Origin: Methanothrix sp.
GTDB taxonomy: Archaea > Halobacteriota > Methanosarcinia > Methanotrichales > Methanotrichaceae
Direction: 5' to 3'
NCBI GenBank assembly: GCA_023229165.1
Contig: JALNZQ010000018.1
Coordinates: 1 to 20,323 of the forward strand
DNA: 20,323 nucleotides
Of this stretch, positions 13,821 to 20,323 are shown one piece after another (the stretch's first letter is position 1; each line of letters opens with the position of its first letter). The position numbers and the translations under genes are program-made. Below the pieces are notes generated by a model. It saw only the letters and a list, made by a program, of their open reading frames with translations. It was not told the DNA's origin and searched no databases.

Positions 13821-14278
13821 GGGGCGATAGGTAGGGTCGGTAGGTAATCAAGAATTCGGGCGTGAGACTTACAGGTTACCGGCTGGATAATCTGCTATAG
13901 CTCGATGTTGTTAAAAGATATTTTTATAATTGACTAAATATTTTTATTGGCGGGCCCGGCCAACCTTGTCTTTGTCTTCTGGGGCCTTTTCTTCCGGGAA
14001 TTTTGCGTTTGATCCTGCAGTCTCTTCTTCCGGGGTGCCGCGCACGGGTGTTGCGAGCGGGAGGGTTTCGGGCGCCCTCAACGCCGGGCAGGCTTGGATA
14101 CTTAGCGGTAGGCAGAGTGACGGGATAGACGAGAATTGTTTTGGCGGTTTTCTGGGATCAGTGCTTTGAATCCGTTTGTGTTTTTTAGTTGCCGGCAAAT
14201 AAGGTCTGACAGAAGCATCAAGCATATCCCTCGCATTCTAGATTACTCGGAGGAGTATCAATATGTTTCTAGATTCCT
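13821..14278. other. 458-bp gap with AT-rich promoter-like stretch and one doubtful ORF
   Basis: Positions 13905-13950 are AT-rich with several TATA-like stretches and probably hold the promoter of the Dph6-family gene and a transcript end for the genes to the right. Positions 13960-14110 are GC-rich. The only reading frame that looks at all protein-like is 13944-14225 (-), listed separately. I see no RNA gene or mobile element. Confidence 0.5.
13944..14225 (-). CDS. Doubtful small hypothetical protein (93 aa)
   Basis: A hydrophilic, proline-rich 93-residue reading that lies downstream of the membrane hydrolase gene on the same strand. Its C-terminal third repeats short Pro-Glu-Glu-Lys-like words (PEEE, PEEK, PEDK) spelled with similar codons, which is weak evidence of coding or merely of a small DNA repeat. 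A GAGGG lies very close (about three bases) to the ATG. There is no family resemblance or hydrophobic core, so it may not be a gene. Confidence 0.22.
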   Translation of the reverse strand: MLDASVRPYLPATKKHKRIQSTDPRKPPKQFSSIPSLCLPLSIQACPALRAPETLPLATPVRGTPEEETAGSNAKFPEEKAPEDKDKVGRARQ

Positions 14279-15262
14279 TCACTCCACCTCCCTCGCCACC
14301 CCGTCTTCCACCCTCACCCTCACCGATCCGTATCCCTTCAGTGCCGGCCTGAAGGCGGGCCCGGAGTTGGCCATTTGCGCCCTGACCAGAGGATCGTAGT
14401 ACTCAATATCCCAGGAGCTGTTCTGCGATTTGGCGTTTATGGCCATGGCATAAGCCCTCCAGCGAAAGAGCTTGACTTGTGGCAGCTTTTCGGCAGCACC
14501 TATTGCCTTTTCCGCCTCCGTTCTGCTGGAGGCAACGGTTATTTTGGCAAATGCCGAGTTGTTGGTGACTTTTCCCGTAAGCGAGTCATACCCGTAAACC
14601 AGAAACTGGTCGCTATCATTCTCCAGAGCGATCCACGAGAAGAGATTGGAATCCGGGTAGACTTCTTCATTCCGGCCGTTAAAAAAGCTCTCTGCAGTCG
14701 CTTTTCCCTCAATTCTTATTCCGCCCACGATCAAGAAAATGAGCACAAATATAATCATCATATTTTTATTAAACGTTATTCTGTGCCTTTCCCTTATCAG
14801 TTCTGCCAAAACCAGGAGGCTGGCTATCAGTATAATCGGCTCTATTTGAGAAAAAATATCGGCCGAATACCTGACCGCCTGCCAGGGATAAAAGAGCGGA
14901 ATGCCTCTCGTCGTTGTATAGTCCACAGCGAGGTGGATGAGAACACCGGCGTAGACAAAGGCCAGGCTTTCAACGGAAAAGTCAAGATCGAATTTGATGA
15001 ACCTGCCCAAAAAGCTCTTGATCTGCTCACGAGATGCAAGATAAAAAATAATCAGAGCGAAAAAGAATCCAAAGAAAATAGTATGCGAGATCCCCCGGTG
15101 CACCAGAAGAAGCGAGGTCGGATAGACATTATTGATCAAGGAGAGAGAAACATCGAGGTCGGGAGCGATGCCGCCCAGCACCAGGGCTGCGAGAAGCCTT
15201 TTTTCCAGACGGAGAAAGCTGCCCAGCAGGTAGGGCAGCAATGCATGAAAGAATAAGTCCAT
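14279..15262 (-). CDS. Membrane-bound metal-dependent hydrolase (YdjM/DUF457 family)
   Basis: A 327-residue membrane protein. The N-terminal two-thirds hold about five hydrophobic segments with the conserved polar residues of the DUF457/YdjM family: H6 in MDLFFHALLP, D35 and D37 in APDLDV, H55 and H60 in HRGISHT, and a later HLAVDYTTTRG. These probably bind metal at the membrane surface. The C-terminal third (about 195-327) is a soluble, mixed alpha/beta extension after the last TM helix and is not part of the core family. The start at 15262, eight bases after AAGGA, begins exactly at the family N-terminus; an upstream ATG at 15310 would add 16 charged residues. The substrate is unknown. It is followed 89 bases upstream by the secreted protein gene on the same strand. 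Confidence 0.85.
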   Translation of the reverse strand: MDLFFHALLPYLLGSFLRLEKRLLAALVLGGIAPDLDVSLSLINNVYPTSLLLVHRGISHTIFFGFFFALIIFYLASREQIKSFLGRFIKFDLDFSVESLAFVYAGVLIHLAVDYTTTRGIPLFYPWQAVRYSADIFSQIEPIILIASLLVLAELIRERHRITFNKNMMIIFVLIFLIVGGIRIEGKATAESFFNGRNEEVYPDSNLFSWIALENDSDQFLVYGYDSLTGKVTNNSAFAKITVASSRTEAEKAIGAAEKLPQVKLFRWRAYAMAINAKSQNSSWDIEYYDPLVRAQMANSGPAFRPALKGYGSVRVRVEDGVAREVE

Positions 15263-15351
15263 TTGGCTATTCCTTGATCCGTGGGAGTATTTTCCTCTTG
15301 TGGCCCTCAATTGTGAATGCCGGTTTGATTTTGCTGGAAAAAAGAAATTGC

Positions 15352-16146
15352 CTATTCAATGCTCTCGTTGCTCAGCAATCTTCCTGCCATGGGAATCGTT
15401 GCGCTCGTGTTTTCAGAAGGAATCGTGGCCTGGGTCTGATCAGTCTGCAAGCTCGAATTGAGTGCTAAACCGGGCTGCATGGTTACCTCAGGCGAGAATG
15501 CCGGGTAGGGCATGATCACCAGGCACGGCCCCTGGCCGCTTTCTCGCGGCAGGAAGGAAATTTCCGAGCTGCTGTTGCTGATAGCCTCCAGGAGGAAGGA
15601 TATTTTGTCTCCTTTTTTCCCGGCATCTCTCAGCTTTTGGGAGACGTCAAAGGCAAAGATGCTGTCTCCATCTGTGTTGCTGCTCATGAGCGTGGCATCG
15701 TTCTTCTTGATGATATTCCAGGCAGGAAGGATATTGACCAGAAATGTAGTGTAGTCCGAGCTCTCATCCCAATCTGAGCCGATGGACATCAATGCCACCA
15801 TGACCGGATCGCCCTGCGTTTGCATGGAGGCGGCTTTGAGCACCAGAACTGCAATATCGTTTTCTGTGATATTAAGGCCGGAAATGTCAAACTGAAGTAC
15901 GGGAGCGCCGGGATAGCTGACCGTCTCTGTCTGGTTGCCGTCCGTCTCATCGACTGCAACGTCTACGGCGCATAGGAGCTTTTCGGTTTGATTATAAACA
16001 GAGACTCTGTTCTCTCCCATGCTGATGTAAAGGTCCTGCGAGGCCGCAATGGTGGTCACATCGTCCGGTGCATTGCCCAGCGCATTACAAAGCGCGTTGC
16101 CGGCGAGAAGCGCCGCCAGCAAAAGCATAATCCCCCTTCTAAGCAT
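15352..16146 (-). CDS. Secreted DNRLRE-like (beta-sandwich) protein
   Basis: A 264-residue protein with a signal peptide (MLRRGIMLLLAALLAGNALC, cleavage about residue 22-27). The mature part (about 30-215) reads like a DNRLRE/carbohydrate-binding type beta-sandwich: an opening ASQDLYISMGENRVSVYNQTEKLL, the motif LQFDISGLNITENDIAVLVLKA, and FAFDVSQKLRDA later on. This domain is frequent in secreted proteins of Methanosarcinales, including disaggregatase-related ones. The C-terminal 45 residues are Ser/Thr/Asn-rich and probably extended, with many N-glycosylation sites throughout. No catalytic motif is visible. It is likely a surface or matrix protein. A TATA box is found at about 16190-16198 on the minus strand. 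Confidence 0.65.
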   Translation of the reverse strand: MLRRGIMLLLAALLAGNALCNALGNAPDDVTTIAASQDLYISMGENRVSVYNQTEKLLCAVDVAVDETDGNQTETVSYPGAPVLQFDISGLNITENDIAVLVLKAASMQTQGDPVMVALMSIGSDWDESSDYTTFLVNILPAWNIIKKNDATLMSSNTDGDSIFAFDVSQKLRDAGKKGDKISFLLEAISNSSSEISFLPRESGQGPCLVIMPYPAFSPEVTMQPGLALNSSLQTDQTQATIPSENTSATIPMAGRLLSNESIE

Positions 16147-16181
16147 GAACTGTCATCCCCTTCTTTTCCGTAATCTATCTA

Positions 16182-16200
16182 TTCGATTCATATATAAATT
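16182..16200 (-). promoter_or_regulatory. TATA promoter of the secreted DNRLRE-like gene
   Basis: On the minus strand AATTTATATATGAATCGAA contains a strong TATA box (TTTATATA). Transcription would start near 16168, leaving a leader of about 22 bases with a GGGGAT just before the ATG at 16146. Fourteen bases of it match the protease promoter at 6853-6866. Confidence 0.5.
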
Positions 16201-16218
16201 TATAGATTCAGATTCAGT

Positions 16219-19200
16219 TTACATGAAGTCTGCCAGGCCCGTCTGTTTGGCCTTGTCGTTCTTGAAGAGGGAGTTGATCTCGATCTTCAAAAGCTGCAGC
16301 CTCTGCTTGGTGTAGCTGCTCACTCCGTACTCCTCTGCCACCTTAATGGAGACCTCCAGATATTTCCGAACGCTGCCCTCATGCACCGTGAGAATTATCC
16401 TGCCGCCGCACTTGGGGCAGGTCTCTTTCAAGGGAGGGCGCCGGAATTTGGCCCCGCACTTCACACACCTCACCTTCTGCTTGGAGAAGGCATGCAGATT
16501 GCCGATCAGATCCGGAAGAAAGTGGGAGTTGATGACCCGTTCTGCAACATCCTGCTCGTCCACCGCCCGGATCATGCGCCCCAGCTCCAGCTGGGCATCC
16601 ATCTTGTCCACCATGGTCACCAGGGTCTTGTAGGCACTGTTCTTGGGACCGGCGGCTATATCCGTTGTGCTGTGGCTGAAATTGAAGCCCTCGTACTGGG
16701 CGTCGGAGCCCAGCCGCTTGGATACCAGATCAAATTTTTTCTCCAGGTCTTTGGGGTTGGCACCTAGGAGGGTGGCCTCATAAAACTCCAGAGGATAGAC
16801 GACCGTCAGATCGAGGTTATGGGCCTCTTTGTCTACCTCTGAAGGATTGAGGATGGTGGTCATAACCAGGCAGGCGTCCATCTTTCCCCCTCGCTTGGCA
16901 GGAAGATAGGACATGGAAAAGTTGAGGAGCGCATCCATGAGCAGCATTACGCAGTCCTCATCACCGTCGCAGTTGCGGCGCTTGGCGGCATGAAAGAAGG
17001 GATGGCCAAAGCCAGCTGAGGCCGGACTGTAGCCTATGAGGCGGCAGAGCACGCCTGCTGAGGTATGGGGGGCCAGGCCGACCATTAGTGTGCCGATCAG
17101 GTCCGACGGGGCTATTGCATTGTAGTAGGGCGCAAGACCGTAGAACTTGACGAGAAGCTCATCTATGAACTTGGCTACTTTGAGCAGATACTGGCCCGCA
17201 TCCACGGCCAATATGATGTCCTGCACGCGAAGCTCGCAGACCTGATCCGGCGTCGTCAGGGGCTGGCCGTGCATGTCCTCTGTGTAGCCCAAACTGCATA
17301 GAATCTCCGGGCTCGTGCCGATCTCATCCGGGCGGAAATGGGTGAGGGGCAGATCGGTTAAATCGTACCTCACTGTGCCGTCTTTGAAGATGTTTATGCC
17401 GTGCTTGGCACGCAGTATGCCTTTCTCCAGAGGTTCGGGAGTCTTATCCCGAGAGGAGAGGCCCAGGACGCCCTTGAGCGACTCCGGATCGCGCTCTCCC
17501 AAACGTTCCAGCGCCTGATGGTACAGCTTCTTTACGTCGATCTGCATCTTGGCAGCGGCCGTTGTATCCTTACCGCATTTGGGGCACTTATCCGGGGCGG
17601 GAATGTTGCATTTGGGGCAGACTCTCTTTTTTTCCGTGTAGCCGCCGCATTCACAACGAAAGGAAAAGCCCGTCTTGCCGCAGTCTTTGCATACCCTCTG
17701 CTCGATCTCCACATTGATGATGCCTGTGGTATTGCTTGTGGAGTGCTTGGCAGCCTCTTGAATGGACCTTGATTTGCCGCCTTCTTCTCCTGCCGGAAAG
17801 AGCACATGGGGCGGTGGGCGCATCAGCCTAATATCTGATTTCTCTGGCCGGCCCATGCGAGCGCCGATGCGCGTGGGAGCCCGGGCTCGAACAACGAGGC
17901 CGGATAGTTTGTTGACGGCGCCCAGTGCAAAGCATTCCTTCTTTTCTCCGTCTGGGATGCTCTCGTCTACTTTGCTGGCGTCTGCATCGTTACCGTTTAC
18001 GTTGTCCTTATTCTTCGGGTCCTCTTCCAAATTCGTGCTGCATTTTTTCAGGGCTTCGCCATCCGGCTCCAATCCCAGGCAGAGCAAGAGTGGCAGCGGA
18101 TCTTCGATTATGATTCTTCCAGCTCTTACCTTATGAAGGACAAGCAGCGTCTCCAGGGCCCCTTTGGCAGGCATGGGAAGCAGGAGCTTTCCCAATTCGA
18201 GGCGGCCTTCTGAGAATACCAGAGATGCAAGACTCTCAAACTCCTGCATAGGCAGATCGTGCCAGAGAAATGTGTAAGCCGGGTGCAGGGGCACGCCGAA
18301 TTCTCGGGATAAAGCAATAGCTTGCTGTCCGCTGATCTTCTCTTTGCCGGCGGGGTCGCCCCCGGCCTTTAGCAGCTCCTCTGCCCACCACTCGAAGACA
18401 TAGGATGCGACAGCCAGGGGCCGGTTGTTCTCCAGAAACTCACCATAGCTGATTAAAATTTCGCCAATGTCTAAAATACTGGAGACATGGGCCTTGAGCG
18501 CCGCATGAATAGTCCTGGGATCTTTGCAGCTTATCGGCATCCATTCCAGAATGTCTTTATCGGCATCGAAGCGAACCACATCGCCGTTTAAGAGCCTGAC
18601 CGTCGGCCCCTCGATGGAGTTGACGGGCGCGACAGCCGCCGCTTTTCCCGGCTGCTCCACCTTGATCTGGGTTCCGGCGGCCATGAATTCGCCCAGGAGC
18701 AGCATGGTGGCCGGATTGATTCCGGCGGCGGCGAGGCCCGTGTTTCTGGCCCGCCCGTAACGCAGCCGAAAGCCGCCTGGCCGGGAGGGATGAGAAAAAA
18801 CGGGGCGCCCCGCAATCAGGTCTCGCAAAAACTTGGGGGTTGAGTCTCCACCATCCTTTTTGCCGCTGGCCAGTGAATCAAGCCACTCCCAGCCAGTGAT
18901 GCCCAATTTGGTGACGTGCTTCTTTAGTTTCGGCCTCTTCAGGGCGATGCCCTCGGCTGAGACCAGAGCGATGCCGCCCCGCACGCGGTTGGTCTCGATC
19001 CTGGGAAGGTCGCGGTATCCCGAGACTTCCTCCTCTTCGGTGGGCTCGCCCTCGATGCAGATGGGGCAATTTCTCACAATGATTCGAATCTCGTCGTCCG
19101 AGGGGGAATACTGGAGGCCAGCTACGCGCTTGTAAAGGCCGATCTCCTCTACATAGCGTTCCACCTCTTCGGGCCTCGGTTTCCAGGGAGCAATTCCCAT

Positions 19201-19689
19201 GGCCCTTCTCACATAATCGGCCACAAGAACGGACAGAGCCTGGGCGGTTCCGCCCGCGGAGCGAATGGGGCCGGCGTAGTAGACCTTGAGGTATTCTGTT
19301 CCATCATCGTTCTTCCCCAGGTCCACGCGAGCGATTCCTTCCATGGGCGCTGCCACCACTCCTTCTGTTAGTATAGCAACCGACGTGCGGATGGCGTTTT
19401 CCACTGACTGGATCTTGGTGGCGCCTTTTCCCAGACGCCCTTCTGCGAAATCAATACCTATGGCCAGAGCGGATTCTTCCCGGCTCATGCCCTCCGTTTC
19501 CATTTCCCGAATCCGCACGGCAATGCCGGGAATGCCGATCAGCTTCTCTACTCTTTCCGCTAGGTCCACTGCCAGCGGTATCTCCACCTCGGTGCTGGGG
19601 TCCAGTCCCCGGCTGCGGGCGGCCTGGGCTATGTCCATGGCGTTTTTTAGGCCCTGCTGCAAGAACTCAAAATATTCGGAATTCTTCAT
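16219..19689 (-). CDS. polC: D-family DNA polymerase large catalytic subunit (DP2)
   Basis: A 1156-residue protein, the length of an intein-free DP2. It is the polymerising subunit of PolD, the archaeal replicative polymerase, and pairs with the DP1 proofreading subunit. The catalytic acidic motif NCDGDED places the metal-binding aspartates at D908 and D910. Zinc sites are seen at C208/C211 (CPIC), in a cysteine-rich stretch from C667 to about 705 with several CxxC pairs, and at C1075, C1078, C1091 and C1094. The C-terminus KQTGLADFM (Q1149) is a PCNA-interacting PIP box. An Asp/Asn/Lys-rich linker spans about 551-584. It begins five bases after the PPC-domain gene and is co-transcribed with it. 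Confidence 0.97.
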   Translation of the reverse strand: MKNSEYFEFLQQGLKNAMDIAQAARSRGLDPSTEVEIPLAVDLAERVEKLIGIPGIAVRIREMETEGMSREESALAIGIDFAEGRLGKGATKIQSVENAIRTSVAILTEGVVAAPMEGIARVDLGKNDDGTEYLKVYYAGPIRSAGGTAQALSVLVADYVRRAMGIAPWKPRPEEVERYVEEIGLYKRVAGLQYSPSDDEIRIIVRNCPICIEGEPTEEEEVSGYRDLPRIETNRVRGGIALVSAEGIALKRPKLKKHVTKLGITGWEWLDSLASGKKDGGDSTPKFLRDLIAGRPVFSHPSRPGGFRLRYGRARNTGLAAAGINPATMLLLGEFMAAGTQIKVEQPGKAAAVAPVNSIEGPTVRLLNGDVVRFDADKDILEWMPISCKDPRTIHAALKAHVSSILDIGEILISYGEFLENNRPLAVASYVFEWWAEELLKAGGDPAGKEKISGQQAIALSREFGVPLHPAYTFLWHDLPMQEFESLASLVFSEGRLELGKLLLPMPAKGALETLLVLHKVRAGRIIIEDPLPLLLCLGLEPDGEALKKCSTNLEEDPKNKDNVNGNDADASKVDESIPDGEKKECFALGAVNKLSGLVVRARAPTRIGARMGRPEKSDIRLMRPPPHVLFPAGEEGGKSRSIQEAAKHSTSNTTGIINVEIEQRVCKDCGKTGFSFRCECGGYTEKKRVCPKCNIPAPDKCPKCGKDTTAAAKMQIDVKKLYHQALERLGERDPESLKGVLGLSSRDKTPEPLEKGILRAKHGINIFKDGTVRYDLTDLPLTHFRPDEIGTSPEILCSLGYTEDMHGQPLTTPDQVCELRVQDIILAVDAGQYLLKVAKFIDELLVKFYGLAPYYNAIAPSDLIGTLMVGLAPHTSAGVLCRLIGYSPASAGFGHPFFHAAKRRNCDGDEDCVMLLMDALLNFSMSYLPAKRGGKMDACLVMTTILNPSEVDKEAHNLDLTVVYPLEFYEATLLGANPKDLEKKFDLVSKRLGSDAQYEGFNFSHSTTDIAAGPKNSAYKTLVTMVDKMDAQLELGRMIRAVDEQDVAERVINSHFLPDLIGNLHAFSKQKVRCVKCGAKFRRPPLKETCPKCGGRIILTVHEGSVRKYLEVSIKVAEEYGVSSYTKQRLQLLKIEINSLFKNDKAKQTGLADFM

Positions 19690-19694
19690 TACTG

Positions 19695-20117
19695 TTATCC
19701 CCAGAGCTTGAGGCCTGTGATCGAATCAGGTACTCTTTTCAGGGGCAGGCCGGAAAGCTCCTGCAAATAAAGCTCTGCGGCAAAGATGGTGCCGCTGACA
19801 AGATGGCCGCCCCATGTCTTTCCTGTCCGGTTCGATAGAACGGCATGAGCATGCACAAAAGGCAGGCCTTCCCGCATGGAAATATTTCCGGAGCAAGAGG
19901 CCAATTCCACTGGTTCTTCCAGAGAAATCTTGCCGTACTCGTGAGAAACCTGATCGTAGTAGCCCAGCTCTGCCCGAGAGAGAGCACCGATGGCGCTCAA
20001 AGCACCCGTTTCAATTCCATTCTCCTCTGCCAGATTGGTGATCTGGCCGATGATATCTGCACCGTGGTCGAGCCTGGCAAAAAGGATGCGGCCTTGTCTA
20101 AAATCTCTGATCAGCAT
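19695..20117 (-). CDS. PPC/DUF296-domain DNA-binding protein
   Basis: A 140-residue single-domain protein of the PPC (DUF296) family. It has the family opening LIRDFRQGRILFARLDHGADI, then GALSAIGALSRAELGYYD, and the histidine-rich HAHAVLSNRTGKTWGGHL that binds metal in solved structures. The fold forms trimers. The plant relatives carry AT-hooks and bind DNA, but archaeal members have no hook, and their role is unknown. I prefer the ATG at 20117 to the one at 20141: the family starts there, GGGGATGG precedes it, and a TATA-like ATTATGATCT (20151-20160, minus) would place the transcript start between the two. It lies five bases ahead of polC in one operon. Confidence 0.85.
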   Translation of the reverse strand: MLIRDFRQGRILFARLDHGADIIGQITNLAEENGIETGALSAIGALSRAELGYYDQVSHEYGKISLEEPVELASCSGNISMREGLPFVHAHAVLSNRTGKTWGGHLVSGTIFAAELYLQELSGLPLKRVPDSITGLKLWG

Positions 20118-20141
20118 TAACCATCCCCTGTCTTTTCTCAT

Positions 20142-20323
20142 TGTTGCTTGAGATCATAATGCTTTCGTAGGTGAATTATTCCGGGAAAAGGATGAGCAGA
20201 CACTGATAGTAGCATGCTGGAAAAGTAAGAATGGTTTTCGCTCCTTTTAATGACCATATTAAAACGGGATCTCGTTGAAGATATGAGGTCGGTTGATGTC
20301 GTTTTTGGCCAACTTTACAAAAT
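20142..20323. other. Right-edge intergenic region with two possible partial ORFs
   Basis: The 182 bases beyond the PPC gene carry its promoter region and, at the edge, two open frames too short to judge. On the plus strand an ATG at 20283 (MRSVDVVFGQLYK and on) lies about 23 bases after a TATA-like CATATTAAAA (20255-20264) and could start a leaderless gene. On the minus strand an open frame ends at 20259 with the residues NRPHIFNEIPF. At most one of them is real. Confidence 0.35.

Noticed and set aside
14249..14352. GGAGGA followed by an ATG and a 29-residue proline-rich reading on the plus strand
   Set aside because: It runs antisense through the C-terminus of the membrane hydrolase gene and has no recognisable content; the purine site is probably chance.
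16219..19689. Possible intein in DP2
   Set aside because: The length of 1156 residues and the unbroken catalytic and zinc motifs leave no room for one.

Overview
The window is chromosomal DNA of a euryarchaeal methanogen-type archaeon, most likely a member of the Methanotrichales/Methanosarcinales; the genus (Methanothrix-like) is inferred from the mix of genes and was not tested. Clear archaeal markers are the exosome Rrp42–L37Ae–RpoP–Brix–Pcc1–prefoldin beta superoperon, the large subunit of D-family DNA polymerase, a tRNA gene without an encoded CCA end, Dph6-type and KEOPS genes, and TATA-box promoters.

Layout. Positions 1-1846 (+) hold the 3' end of the exosome/translation superoperon: rrp42 (partial), rpl37Ae, rpoP, a Brix-domain gene, pcc1 and pfdB, with tight or overlapping junctions. 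A tRNA-Arg(UCU) and a small CooT-type gene follow. Positions 2384-5950 (+) form a three-gene stress-type operon: a two-TM XpaC-like protein, a membrane-anchored substrate-binding plus VWA protein, and a TelA-family protein. A convergent membrane-anchored ClpP-class (SDH family) protease gene lies at 5969-6841 (-). Two adjacent secreted proteins of unknown family follow (7005-8276, +).

Positions 8519-10082 carry a tiny C2H2 zinc-finger gene (-) divergent from a rubredoxin–FprA flavodiiron pair (+), the usual archaeal oxygen-scavenging couple. Next are a TauE/SafE permease (+), a convergent acylphosphatase-like/coiled-coil protein with nearly identical 42-bp tandem repeats (-), an M24 metallopeptidase (+), a Dph6-family ATPase (-), an unexplained gap with one doubtful ORF, a YdjM/DUF457 membrane hydrolase (-), a secreted DNRLRE-like protein (-), and a PPC/DUF296 gene followed by DNA polymerase D large subunit (-).

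Most of the window is core or well-known archaeal sequence. The parts worth a second look are the XpaC–VWA–TelA operon, the acylphosphatase coiled-coil protein with its repeat array, and the 38-residue zinc-finger gene sharing a 95-bp divergent promoter with rubredoxin.
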